Origin: Monosporascus cannonballus
Taxonomy: Eukaryota; Ascomycota; Sordariomycetes; Xylariales
Reading direction: 5' to 3'
Length of the DNA: 64,000 nucleotides
Assembly: GCA_004154925.1 (NCBI GenBank)
Contig: QJNS01000159.1
Location: forward strand, 48,290-112,289
The notes under the pieces are model-generated. The model was given only the letters and a program-made list of their open reading frames with translations, had not been told where the DNA came from and did no database searches. Below are positions 20,579 to 32,844 of the stretch, piece by piece. The position numbers and the translations under genes are program-made. Position 1 is the stretch's first letter. Every line of letters starts with the position of its first letter.

Positions 20579-23500
20579 CTACTCCCATCGACGGCCTTCG
20601 CGTTCCGCCTCTAGGCGTCGCATCCGGGCCTCCTCCTCGTCCGTGTTGACCGCCTCACTCCGGCGGTTCTTGCGCCGGCTACTACCGCGGTCGTCGCCGC
20701 CATCGCGGGCGCGCTTCTTGCCGGCGAGTCCCGCCAAGCCCGCAATTCGTTGTGCTTCCTTCAGCAGACGCTCGCGATCCCGAGCTTCTCGCTCCAATGT
20801 ATGGGGATCCTTCGCCGGGCCCGTAGGTGCCGATTTCTGACCGCTCGCGGATGATTGCGAGGCGCGTCGCGATGGCTCATTCTCGTTCTTCGACGAATTA
20901 GAAGGTTTGGTGCTGGCGCCCTTGATCTCTAGTTCGGATGATGATTGCTTGGCGCTCGCGCCCTTGATCGAGAAACTTCCCCGTGGTCCGGTAGGAGGGT
21001 TGAATGTCTTATCCGAGGGTTCGACCGGGGCCAGTGGTGTCATGGAGGATTTGCTACCACGGCCGCGGCGTCCCCTCTCGCGCTCGCGACGCTCCTTCCT
21101 TCGTTCATGGTCTCGTTCCTTGTCCCGCTCCCTGTCCCGCTCACGGTCATAGTCGCGGTCACGATGAGAACGGTGGCTAGACTTGCGGTGGCGGTCGTGG
21201 TCACTCTCCCTTTCCCTGTCCCTATCACGGTCTCTCCGCTTCTCATCGCGGTCTCGGTGGCTCCGGTGACTCGACCGCTTATGTTCACGTTCGCCGGGAG
21301 ATGGTGATCGTGACGCGCCGGCATACTTATCCTCCTTGGATCGGCTGCTGTAGTCATCATCCCTGGCGGGCTTTCTTCTGCTTTTATGTCTGCGACCGCG
21401 GTGCTCGTCGTCATAGCCGCCATTGGACGTGGATTCGGAGCGGTGCCGCCTATGCCGGCGAGACTCTCTACGATCTCGGCTTCGACTGCGGCTGGGGCTC
21501 CGCGTTCTAGACCTCGAGTGAGACCTGGAACGGTCGCGGTCCCGATCCCGATGCCGGCCCCTGCTCTTCTCGTCCAAGTCACGGTCTCGGCCCTGCTCAC
21601 GATGATGTCTGTCTGGATCCCTGCGGGAGTGTAGAGAACTACTCCGTGACCTCCGTCGATCCTCTAGGGGGCTGGCCACGGCCTGGGCATTAGCACCTGA
21701 ACTAGGGCTTTTCTCATCGACGATAAGACCGCGCGCTTTAAGACGATGGTAGCTAGTGTTAGGGAGTCCCTGCCGCATAGCTTTGGGGCCCGTAGGCGCA
21801 TTTAAGGGCGCTTCCACCATCGGGGACTGGCGACCGATGGAACCAGCAGGTCCTTGAGAGAGGTGACGCTGGCCCGCTGAAGACACATCACCATTACCAT
21901 TGGCAAGATCATTGTGTGCTTGTCCAGACTGTTGCACATCTGCACTGGCCGAGTTCTCCTGTGATACTAGGTTGCCAGGCCCTTCAGCACCATCATGGCC
22001 GTCTCCCTGGCCATCTTCTCCAGCTTGAGCATCCTGGCCCGAACCCGGGCGTATCGTTCTACCGAACTCGTCCACTTGTTTACCAGCCCTGTCTTCCGTG
22101 CCTTGGTCATTCGCTGCCTCAGTGTCATTTGACGCGGGCTGGCCATCATCGCCGCCCGAAAATTCGTTTATCTGCTTGGCCCAGTTCCCATTCATGTTGT
22201 TAAACCCTTGCTGGTGATAACCGCCGCGGCCAAACCCCCCGTGGAAATTACGTCCTCGGCCTCTTCCGCGATATCCATAGCTGCCTCGGCGGTAGTCATT
22301 GAACTGGTTGTGGTGACCGAAATTACGGAAGCCTGCGTTAAAGTTGCCAAAGTCACCATTTCCCATGCCAGGAGCGTTTGGATTGAAATTATCTTGGCCG
22401 ACGTTCCATGATTGCTGTCCGTTCCAGTCATTACCACCTCCGCTGAAACCATTCATACCCATGTTCATGCTCATGCTGTTCATGCCTTGCGCACCAAAGC
22501 CACCGTTCATAAACATGTTCTGCATCATAATCGGGTTCATACTCATGTCCATACCTAGATGGTGTCTGTTAGCGATATGGCTTGCGCGCAGTCGAAGGAC
22601 GAACTTACCCATCATGGGAAAGGCACCAAAAGCTGCCGGATTCATTCCATTTTGCATGGCCATCATCATCTGCATTTGGTTCATATCGCCACCGCCGAAG
22701 TTCATGAAATTCCCATTCATGGCGTCGGAGCCCGGTTCCATGCCGGGCTGTGCGGGCTCCCCATTGGCAGCATCGTCTTGGCCATTCCCGGGGGCTTCTT
22801 CGGTGGCGGCCGCATCTTCCCCTTCCTGACCTGAACGCACAAGAGCTTTGGCGTCATCGCCTCCCACAGGCTGCCCACTCCGGGCACGATCTTCAGCCGA
22901 GGCTTCCTAGTTAAATATTAGCTTGCGGCCCAAGCAATGCCTAGGCCCTGGGCCGAACTTACCTGTGGAGATTGAGCATCACTGCGTTGTTCCTGAGCGA
23001 CAGCGGTCTGGTCGCTGGACTCAGCCGCAGGGGCGGCCTCGTCATGCCTCGCAGAACCAGGTCCCGGTTCGGCACCTCCTTTCACCGCGGAATCCTGAGG
23101 AGGCACAGTCGGTGTTTCGGACTGGGTAGGAGTAGGCGTAGCTTGGACGGGAGTTTGGGGAGCGGACTCGGAGGTGGGCTTAGGCCGAGCAGACTCGCGT
23201 TTCTTCTCCTCTGTCTTCAAGAATACCCTAATGGTGGTTCTCAGAGACTTGTAGACGGTGCAATCGGCACCGGAGACGGGAGAATGCTCGCAGACAGGGC
23301 ATGACGAGGGAAGAGTCGACTGGCCTGGTAAGGGTTAGCGGGCGCAGTCGTGTCCCAAAAGTTCCTTGACCACATACAGTTTTCGCAAATAGCAGTCTCG
23401 CAACAGGGTAGTCGGAAGGCGTTGATAGCCAACTTGCTGCAGATAGCGCAGCGGAGTTTTGTTGGCAACTCATCTTGGGTGAGGGAGCTTCGAGGTCAAA

Positions 23501-23601
23501 TTAGCGAGAGACTTCATAAGGACAAGCAGGACAATGGCGATAGGGTAGGAAGGGTAGACATACTTGGCGAGCTCGATCTGAGCGGCTGTCAATGCAGCCA
23601 T
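20579..23601 (-). CDS. RING-finger protein with Met-rich, RGG and RS-like regions
   Basis: Exons 23564-23601, 23378-23487, 22963-23324, 22609-22906 and 20579-22554; 927 residues. The splices rebuild a short start M-A-A-L-T-A-A-Q-I-E-L-A-N-S-L-T-Q and a cysteine-only RING at about residues 24-62: C-A-I-C, P-C-C, C-E-N-C, C-P-V-C. This C4C4 type resembles the RING of Mpe1/RBBP6. Then come a Pro/Thr-rich linker, a Met/Asn/Gly region (M-Q-M-M-M-A-M-Q), R-G-R-G-R repeats, and a long Arg/Asp/Ser/Glu tract as in splicing factors. A nuclear RNA-processing role with E3 ligase activity is inference. Neither the DWNN domain nor a CCHC knuckle of RBBP6 was seen. The fourth intron (22555-22608) is 54 bases with no stop, so retention would add 18 residues in frame. 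Confidence 0.75.
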
Positions 23602-24590
23602 CTTGGTCAATGCAGTGCGAAAGTCGATCGCGTTCGTTGCTGCACATGTACGGAAGTATGTAGGTACGGATGGGTTATGGTATAACCGGAGAGGCTGGAG
23701 CGTAAAAAGATTTGCGCGGACTAACTCCAGTAATCTTTCTGGAACGTGATATAGGCTGCTGGATTAGTCTACGCGACTTAACGCGAAGGCCAGCCGGAAG
23801 AGAGTGTAGTCATGGAAGGGGATTGACGTATGCCGACACGCAGCGCAGTCAAACCTGGGAGACCAAGATCAATATAGGTAGGTAGTGAAGAGTCTGATGA
23901 TCTAAAGGGCGTGTGCATCGAGTTGAAGGTGGAGTTGGGTCGGGACTGCAGCAGCAAAAATTATGCAATGCGACCCTTCACCCTTCTTTTTCTCGGACGC
24001 ACGAAATGGACGGGCGGGATCTACTGCTGATGGTAATGAACTGTTCTGTTACTAGGGTACCTAATGTGCTTATCGCTGATAGTAGAATGTGCAATATGTC
24101 CGATATGATAATTTGCTGGTCCCGAGGTCCGAGCTGTTGATCCCTGAGCCGGAGCCTTTCTGAATCTCTCCACTGTGGGATGCAGCTGTCCGGTGAGTTA
24201 CCTACCCTACGTGTTCAAGGGCTTTTGGGTTGGTTGTCTTGCTAGCTTGCCTGCTTAAATGCATACGTTGCCAGTTAGCCGGGGATATTACCGAACCGGA
24301 AAGGTTCACCCTTATTGATTGCTGTAAGCCGTATCAGAAATGGTGAAATAATGAGTCGTCCTCTAATTGTTCTGACATGTAATGGAATATTTGCGATAGA
24401 CCGCGATATCTCTATCTTGAAAATTCATGTCGATGGTTTGTCCGTATTACGGTGGTGATGCTACTATTACATATAGAGAACACAGAAGACATCAATTCAC
24501 TCACACATTGAAACAACCCCGAGCAAGGAGAAACCGGTGCCAACGGAAACCTCTCCCATCAAGACACGATATATTAGTCAGTGATAATCA
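23602..24590. other. Intergenic between the RING gene and Rab5
   Basis: Promoter of the RING gene and 3' UTR of rab5. No gene recognised. A TAGGTA-type motif lies near 23660. Confidence 0.5.
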
Positions 24591-25439
24591 TTAACACGCA
24601 CAGCCCTCCTTCGCCGCTTCCCGTGGCCCGCTCAGGTTCACCCTCTGCTCGTCAGCACCTCCCCGACTGACCGTATTCGAGGCGCCGGGACCCCTTGTAC
24701 TCTTGAGTGATGTCTCTGGGATGGCGTTCGCAATAGCAGTAAAGACTTCCGAGACGTTATGGCCCGTCTTAGCACTGGTCTCGAAGAACAGCAAGTTCTC
24801 CTCCTCGGCATATGTCTGGGCCTCCTCCGTCGAGATCTTGCGGGCATCCCCAGACTCTTCACCCCCGGCTACCTCGCCTTCGGCCTGGCCGGATTCGCCC
24901 TCGTATGTGAGATCTAGCTTGTTACCGACGAGCGCGATGACGATACCCGGCGATGCCTGTCTCTGTAGTTCAGCAACCCAGTGCTTAGCCTTGATGAGCG
25001 ACGTGGGTTTCGTGAGATCGTAGACGACTAGCGCAGCTTGGGCGTTTCGGTAGTACATAGGCGCCAACGAGGCGAACCGCTCTTGACCTGCTGTATCCCA
25101 GATCTCGAACTTGATCGTCCGCATCGGCAGGTTGCATTTTTGTGTCAAGAAGGCCGCTGAGCGAGGTCATCAGTATCGCAGTCGTAAAGTCATATACGGA
25201 ACGTAAGGCAGGCCGCCGGCTAGTTACTCACCACCAATAGTGGGCTCCTTGTTCTCTTGGAAATCGTTGTTGACAAATCGCAACACAAGAGAGGACTTGC
25301 ATACGTTAGCAACGGGATGATCCACGACGGTGCATCAATAAGAGGATGCTTTGGCGAACAATGATACCTTTCCTACGGCTGCTTCGCCAAGCAGCACAAG
25401 CTTGACACTGCTGCTCGGTTTTGGGGCGTTGTCGGCCAT
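24591..25439 (-). CDS. Rab5-family small GTPase (Vps21/Ypt5)
   Basis: Exons 25368-25439, 25232-25295 and 24591-25156; 233 residues. Introns GTATCA..AAG and GTGAGT..CAG. The P-loop G-E-A-A-V-G-K-S is split by the first intron exactly after the Lys. Further motifs are P-T-I-G-A-A-F (switch I), W-D-T-A-G-Q-E-R-F (switch II), G-N-K-L-D, and E-T-S-A-K. The end C-A-C is a double geranylgeranylation site. An acidic insert of about 20 residues follows N-K-L-D, as in fungal Rab5 proteins. It directs fusion of endocytic vesicles and early endosomes. Divergent from KRI1. Fungi usually have two Rab5 paralogs; which one this is cannot be decided here. Confidence 0.95.
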
Positions 25440-26275
25440 GTCGGTCAGTCCGTCAAGGGACGTCTGGGAGAGGCGCGGTTCGGTGGTTGGTCTTCGATCG
25501 AAACAACTCTGGGAGCGCCAAGCTCTTGAGCCCTCAAGAAAGCAAGCTTCCCTGTATTACTTGCTGAGGCAGATTCGCTGGGATTTTGGGAGGGACCGGT
25601 TGAGGTCGAGATTTGACGCCTCGAATAAGACGGGTGGAATGGTTGTAGACGTGGACTGAAGGAAGTCGAACAGGAAGCGAATAGGCAGACGGAGATGGGG
25701 ATGTGCAGGCAAGTCAAGTTGGTTGTGACGTGACGACGATTACTATGTAGAATTACCAAGGCAGGTAGCTAGCGACCAGTCACGGTACCTTCCGGTGCAG
25801 AGCGAGCGCGCTGAGCCAGGCCTTCAGCAGTTCGGTTGATGGGGGCTAACGGCGCTACCTAACGTTAGTAGGTACAAGTACCACCTACAGCCGACAGCTT
25901 CTGACCGGAATGGCCTGATGCTTTAGTGGACAGCCAACGGAGCATTTTGGCTAGTCTAGTGAGGGACCGATACAGTACCTACCAGTACCAGCCCCGGTAT
26001 CGATAAGCATTCCGGCCAGGAAAAAAAAAAAGGTTGAATGATCCAGCCGGCAACTTAACTTTTATCAGTCTCGCAATTGTGAAAACTCCACTCTATTTAT
26101 TATTACCTTGAATTCTACCCAGACCTCTCCGACTCCTCTGACCATTGGTCGCTTTCTAGACTCGAGTAATCTCCAAGGGCGTGGCATCGTAGTATATTGC
26201 TCTTTATATTTTCTCTCTCTTTTCTTTCAAAGCCGTCCAGTCTCAGCGCGCCGCGGCGCAAGGCGCTGAAGCAAG
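25440..26275. promoter_or_regulatory. Divergent promoter of rab5 and KRI1
   Basis: An 836-base spacer with an imperfect palindromic stretch at about 25855-25890 (CTACCTAACGTTAGTAGG followed by TACAAGTACCACCTAC) and an A-run near 26022-26033. No gene. Confidence 0.5.
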
Positions 26276-28302
26276 ATGGTTAAAGAGGATGTCAAGAAGC
26301 CGTCACTGTTTGACGACAGTGAAGATGAGTCTGACGGTGGTGTGAAGCTACAAATCAATAGCGAATTTGCCAAACGATTTGAACACAATAAGAAAAGAGA
26401 AGAACTGCATAGATGTAAGTACATACATGTTGCTTCCCCTTGAACACTTGGTTTTCCAGTCCCTAACAAAGTCCATCATTAGTGGAAGAGAAGTACAAGT
26501 CAAACAAGAACAGTGGAGACAAGTCAAAAGGAGGCGACGATGATTGCGATTCCGACTCTTCCTCAGATGTCACCGAGGACGAGAACGGCTTCTTGGCAAC
26601 CGAAGAGCTCGACGCCCAGCTGAACGCCACGCTCCAAGCTATCAAGAACAAGGATCCCCGCGTGTACGATGGCAAGACCACCTTCTACACCCCGATCGAT
26701 GAGACCAGCGTGCCAGAGCCTTCCAAGGAGAAAAAAAAGGAGAAGCCTGTCTTTTTGCAGGACTACCACCGGGAGAAGTTGCTGCGCGGAGACGTTGGAA
26801 CCGACGATGAAGACAACAAGGAGCACCCACGAACCTATGCCCAGGAACAAGAAGACTTGAAAAAGTCCATACGCGACGAAATCAAGGCCCAAATACAAGC
26901 GGACTCTGCTGCCGACAGCGACGAAGAGGACTTCATGAAAGCCAAGGAACGCCCAAAGCCCGTCCCGGTCGAGAATGGCATTCACCCTTCCCGGGCATCT
27001 AAAGTGAAGCCCCCCAAGCCTGAACTTGCCGATGCCGACAAGGATCCTGAGCTATTTCTATCCAACTTCATGGCTGCTCGCGCCTGGGTTGAGGAAGATG
27101 GCAACGGTTGGCAAGCGTTCGAGTCGGATGACCAAGACGACGGCCACCTTGAGAAGGCTGAAGAATGGGAGGCCGCTTACAACCTGCGCTTCGAGGATCC
27201 GCACAAGAGTAACGAAGTGCTCAAGACGTACGCCCGTGATGTTACTGCAGCGCGGTCGGTCAGGCGAGAGGAGAAGACTGCACGAAAGCGGCAGCGTGAA
27301 CTCGAGCGCGAAAAGAAGGAGGCCGAGAGACAAGAGCGGAGGGAGGAGCGAGCCCGCTTACGCCGTCTCAAGATAGAAGAAGCCGAAAGTAAACTCCAGC
27401 AGATCAAGAATGTTGCGGGGCTATCCGGCAAGACCCTGAAGGACGAGGACTGGCAGAAAATCCTAGAAGACGCTTGGGATAACGACAAGTGGGAAGAGAA
27501 GATGAAAGAGATGTTCGACGACGAATACTACGCCGAAGGTGACCAGGCGTCCGAGGATGAAGCTGCCGAAGGGTCTAAGAAGAAGAAGATCAAGAAGCCT
27601 AAGTGGGATGACGACATCGACATCAAGGACATCGTACCCGACTTCGAGGAGCATCCGGATATCGCTCTTACGGACGAGGACCGACAGGAAGCGGAAGATG
27701 AGGAGGACGACGATGGCGCCCCGTCCGCAAAGCGACAGAAGACCAGCAAGGACCGAAAGAGGGAGCGACTCGCCAGCCAGAAGGCGGCGCGCCAGGAGCG
27801 CGCCAAGATCGAGGCGCTGGTCGACGCGCGCATGGACATCGACGAACCGGAGCTCCTAGCCGGCGGTTCCAACAAGAAGGGCGGCGCCGACAAGGACGTG
27901 CCGCGATTCTCGTACCGCGAGACGTGGCCCGAGACGTTCGGGCTCACGACGCGCGACATCCTCATGGCGTCGGACGCCGACCTCAACGAGTACGCCGGCC
28001 TCAAGAAGCTCGCCCACTTCCGCGACCCGGACAAGCAGGCCAAGGACCGCAAGCGCCTCGGCAAGAAGGCCCGCCTCCGAAAGTGGCGCCGCGACGCCTT
28101 CGGCCCGGACTTCGAGCACGAGCCCCCCGCCTTCAACCCCGGCGGCGAGGGCCCGCTGAAGATGGAGGACGGCCAGGGACGAGAGGGAGGGAAGGGAGCA
28201 GAAGGACAGGATAACACGAACGTCGTCGAAGGCGGCAAGAAGAAGCGCAAGCGCTCCGGCCGCAAGAAGAGGAAGAGCGAGGGCGCTGCTGCCGACGAGT
28301 GA
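26276..28302 (+). CDS. kri1: Ribosome biogenesis protein KRI1
   Basis: Exons 26276-26414 and 26483-28302 (intron GTAAGT..TAG, 68 bases); 652 residues. It opens with S-L-F-D-D-S-E-D-E-S and I-N-S-E-F-A-K-R-F-E-H-N-K-K-R-E-E-L, typical for Kri1. The Kri1 core has K-D-P-R-V-Y-D-G-K-T-T-F-Y, long charged coiled-coil stretches (about 310-380), and the conserved C-terminal part with F-S-Y-R-E-T-W-P-E-T-F-G-L-T-T-R-D-I-L. The C-terminus is a run of Lys/Arg. In yeast Kri1 is a nucleolar KRR1 partner needed for 40S subunit assembly. The 3' third is markedly more GC-rich than the 5' part. Confidence 0.93.
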
Positions 28303-28957
28303 AGGATGCTCGTTGCCGAGATAGTCGTGGGTGGGTGTTCCAGACTAGGTAGACCCTATAGATACCCGGGGCCGGTCTGTTTCTAGGTAATCAATGAAGT
28401 CCAAACACGGCGTTTCTCATCTCTTGTACCGGCGCGAGCGAGTCACGTAGAATTCATCATGTGCAATGTCACCCCTTGACCAAGCAGGCCAAATACACGC
28501 GGGACGTCTCATCTCATACGCAGGAGCAACGTAATAGTGCTTTCATTTCATCCGATCCTGCGATGCTCCGCACCCGGGAACCGGTATGATACCCTTCCTC
28601 TCAAGCCGTCCTTCCATCTATAGTGCGGCCGGCACCCGCCAAGGGCACCCAGCGAGCTACAGCTTCGTCGACTTTCACCTACTTACTTTCTCCTATCGTC
28701 CTATCGCGTCCCATCTCATCCCATCCTATCCCAACCCTAGCCACAGCCAGTCTATACCCCCGAGACGCGCTTGCCGACCCCCTCTGCCGGCATCGCCCAA
28801 GCCATACATTTCCCCCCGACTCATAAATGCCGTCCGCATACATTCAAAAATCGCAATAGGGTAGGAGGACACTGATCGCGGTGTCCGATGCTATGCACTG
28901 TGTTCGGCCGGCGTAACCGGATATAGATAACCTGTATATAATCGATGCGTGTACATA

Positions 28958-29003
<46 letters not shown>

Positions 29004-29463
29004 TACAGCGCTCGCTATGTGGTATATACACGCGTCTGAAGTGGGACATGGACGGAGCCCCGGGGAACATAAAACAAACAGTAGCTCGGTCGGATATGTC
29101 TTCAACAGTGGCCTCCTCCGTATTTAAAAACGAGTTCAGGACAGGCAGGCCGCGGGAAGTAACCAAAGAAAGCGACCGGGAAAAGCTCCATCGCCGACCG
29201 AAAATGACCAGACACGCCGTCGCTAGCCTTGATACATGTGAGCAGCAGATAAGTAGACACAACATAGTAGTGGTGGTGGTGGTGATGGTGGTACGGTACG
29301 ACAACGGTCTGAGTAAGCAAGCATATAGATTGCAAACCGTCCCTACGTATATCTCCCCCGCGTAGGCCCTTAAAATCCTCTAAATCAGACGTGCATGCAC
29401 TGCCGCCATTCCCTTTCGGAATTTGTGTGCGGTTGATTGCCCGCACAGCACTATTCCATTTCA
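28303..29463. other. Convergent intergenic region with GT microsatellite
   Basis: 3' regions of KRI1 and the Zn2Cys6 gene. It contains a (GT)19 tract and a TGG-rich stretch near 29268-29292. No gene recognised. Confidence 0.6.
28963..29000. repeat. (GT)19 microsatellite
   Basis: 38 bases of perfect GT dinucleotides, the longest simple repeat in the window apart from the right-edge homopolymers. Confidence 0.95.
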
Positions 29464-32400
29464 TCACCGTCCGCCTCTCCTCAGGCCCAGTCCGGCGCCG
29501 GGCGTATGCACCCCTCCGGGACTGAATATGGTGCCGAACGGATCGAGGCCGCTCATGCCGTTCAGATCCTGGCCTAGCTCAGGGGGCTCCATGTTGAAGG
29601 GCATGAACCAGGCCGAAGACGGCTCGGTGACGAAGCCCCCGGGCAGGTCCTCGTGATGATGATGGTGCGCACCGCCGGCCCCGTTCGCCGAAGAGCTTAG
29701 GGCGGCGTCCCAGTCGAGGAGGGGTTCGTGCGCGCCACTGCCGCTGAGCGGAGTTGCCGGGTCCAGGCCGCCGTAAGCGTTGAAGACGAGCTGACGGTCG
29801 AGCTGGGGCAGCATGCCGGCCGCGTGGTTCGAGAGGGAGAGCGAGAGCAGATCCGAGTGGTTGTAGAGCGCCGACGAGATGGCGTGGCGGTGGTGGCGGT
29901 GCTGCCCGTGCCCGTGTCCGCCATGCGCCGCGGCGAACTGGTGGGACCGGTGCACGGGGCTGATGGGCGAGAGGGCCGGATAGCCCGCCGTCGCGCGGAA
30001 GTGGGGCGCTGTGAGTCTGCCGCTTTGCCCGCCGAGGCGTGCGTAGTTGGCGCGCTGCTGGATGTGCTGCTGGATCTGCTCGGGTCCGCTGAGGTCCGTG
30101 AGTAGCGGCTCCAGACGTTGCTGCTGCTCGCTCCGGGAGGGCTGCGGCGCGCCACCGCAGCCTTTCTTCGCGATCGACTTCCGTTTCGTCAACGGGGGTC
30201 TGCTCGGCGTGGCTTCTCGGCCCTCCGTACTCTGTGGTGGCGATAATTGCGTGATGAACTCTTCAACCGTGTGGAGTTCCGGCTTCTGCTCCAGCACCGC
30301 GTCGTCGCCCGTTTCTTTCTTCTTCGTTAGGGCGGCGGGATCAGTGAAGTCGGATTGCGAAACGCCAAGGGGATAACGGTCGAACCAATCTCCATACTGG
30401 AAAATGGGCGACGCTGCCGAGCTTTCCGCAGGTGTCCCTTGCCTCGCCGCATCGGCGCACGACCTATACTGTTCTCGGAGGTTCTCCGACATGAAATGAA
30501 ACATGCCCCAGTATCGTTTCATCTTCGATAAGAACCTCACATTCGTCGCCAGGTTCTTCTTTGCTGCCATTTCTACCGTACCATTCCCGGAGAAGATGCC
30601 GAATATGTGGACGGTAGCTGACAGGAATGCACAATAGCCGACGAATGGAGCAGCGACCATATATGGCTCGGAGTCCCTAAGCAACTCGGATATTCTATTA
30701 GCGGCAGCGAACGCCTTCGCGCCGGCTTTTGTCACAAACTCTTCCGGAACATCTGCCTGCGAGAGGCCGGTCGTCGGCGAAGATACCGCAAATCTGCCCA
30801 TGAAGAGGATGTTCTGCTGTATGACAATGTGCAGAAACAGAAACTGGTTCGCCATCTTCTCGGTATGGTGTACATGTAAGTTTTCAGCACTATACTTCAA
30901 GCCGTCGGGGAGATTGCTTGCGAAGCCCTCGGCCTGACTGAGGAGGTCGGCATACTCGGACTCGTCATCCCACATCGGGTGTGGATCGGACTCCTTCCCG
31001 CCCTGGTTAAGATAGTTGATGATCCGCCCCCAGAGAGCAAGGGCGCGTATCATATAAGCTGCGACTCCCATATTATCCTCGGCCTTGGAGAGTTGGCCTT
31101 CGTCGTCTGGTACTGGATGGGGGACAAGACCCTGCAGATTCTCTGTCGGCCCAGGCATGTCGAGCTGAAAGAACTTCTCCTTTATAGGCAATTGAATCTT
31201 GAGCCACTCTTCTTTGATAAATATCGGCCTGTCGACACCCGATGAAGTGAACCGATCCATCAGAAAACAAGCCCACATCGTGCGCCTCCGGATCTCCCGA
31301 TCAATAAAGCTCAACTGCGAGCCGGAATGCTGCCGAGCGTCCGACTCCAGGTCCTTGTGCAGCTGTAATGCAATGGCCATCCGTATAGCTATACCCCCAA
31401 ACGCCCAACTTCTTCCTCCATGACATGTCCCGAAATCATGCAGCGCGAGGATGAGGGAGCAGGTTAGGATAGTTATGTTGGGCCACTCTTGTCTTTTGAG
31501 CACGATCTGCCGGGCAGGGGCCGCCCACTCTTCACCACGGAGGAAATTCGGCGTTGACGCAAACCTAGGATGAGTAGAGAACCGAGCGGAAATAGCGCAA
31601 ACGGAGAGTACCAGGACTGGTGGTAGCGTTCCAGCTCTGCAACGGAAGTGTCAGCATGGTCATAAGCAGAATCGAGGCTTCACGCACTTGAGCTTCCTCA
31701 TATAACTCGGTTTATGGAGGACATGGTACGCCTGGCCGTAGATGCACTCGAAAAAGGTGTTGGCCAACTGTTCCTGGAGGTCCTTGGGCGGTAGCGAATC
31801 TTGACCTTCGGTTAGCAGCTTGCTCTCCTCGGCTTCCTGTACCTGTAATGAGGCTGGCTTTTCTGAAGGTTCTAATTTCGTCTTTGCCGTGGCCCTGGCC
31901 CACTGGTCCAGATCCGCCCCGAATGCGTCATCGGCGTTGCGTTTCCTGTTCGGCTGTTTCCCTGTCAAGAGAGCACCGGGAAGAGATGGTTTGACAACAG
32001 CGCGCGTCACATTGGCGATCGCCGCATCCACCTCTGACTTTGGGATAACTTTAATGATGCGGTCCTCCATCTTCTTCAACCGTTTATCCAGCATGGCCAT
32101 GTAATCTGTCCTTGGCGCCGCCTTGCGCGTCGTAACCTTGTATACGCAAGGGATTCTGGATCGAAGGCAATGCTTGCATGCCGGTTTCTCACCCGAGCAA
32201 CGTATCTTTTTCCTCCGACAAGCGATACAAGCGAGAGGGAGTCGCTTCCTTTCCTTCCCGGCCTTTGTCTTAAGTTCGCTCCAAGCCGGCGCAGGGTCCG
32301 ATTTCGTATCCTTCAACTTGCCACCCAGATCCGTGCCGTCACCAGGTGCGCTAGCTGACAACCCGAAGTCATCAGACATATTGTCCTCCAAGGGATTACC

Positions 32401-32844
32401 AACGGCGTGGCTGATCTCAAGACCACCATCTTCAGATCCGTCCAGACTTAGCTGCCTGTCGTGGGAATAATTATCAATAGAGAAGCTACCACTATGTGGA
32501 CCAGACGCTATAGAATCTTTCCGCTCGTCGTTTGTCGAGATTAGAGATCCGTGTCCAGGCGTAGCGAATATTTCGTTCGTATGGCCATCTAGGCCGATCA
32601 TCTGACCGCTGTCGCTAACGTCCTGGAACGTAAATGAAAAATCCGGGAACTGCGACGTTTCAACAAGGCCGTCCGAGGCCTGATCGCGCGGTAGCCCATC
32701 ATGTTGGCTTTCCAAAGAAAAGCCGTTCAGGTCAGCTGGCGCGACTGCTTGATGTGGGCGTCCAGGTTCGACGGCGGTCTGCGAACCTTCGGCGTCTGTC
32801 GTAGGGAATGACGAACAGCTGACATGCGATTGAGTCGTTGACAT
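29464..32844 (-). CDS. Zn2Cys6 fungal transcription factor
   Basis: Exons 31688-32844 and 29464-31636; intron GTGCGT..CAG; 1,109 residues. ATG at 32844 begins M-S-T-T-Q-S-H-V; upstream in-frame codons have no ATG. The binuclear zinc cluster starts at Cys206: C-I-A-C-R-R-K-K-I-R-C, then C-K-H-C and C-V-Y-K, flanked by basic residues. A short coiled-coil linker follows (M-L-D-K-R-L-K-K-M-E-D-R). The fungal-specific middle homology domain (about 370-700) has A-Y-H-V-L-H-K-P-S-Y and H-D-F-G-T-C-H-G-G-R-S-W. The C-terminal 400 residues are His/Gln/Pro/Gly-rich, like an activation region. The target genes cannot be read from sequence. It lies beside a 6.9 kb gene desert that may contain its regulatory region. 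Confidence 0.88.

Noticed and set aside
28891..29304. Minus-strand frames with poly-(TH) runs
   Set aside because: They are translations of the GT microsatellite.
8110..32844. Secondary-metabolite or defence gene cluster
   Set aside because: The genes are unrelated core functions; no polyketide, peptide or terpene synthase and no NLR-type gene is present.
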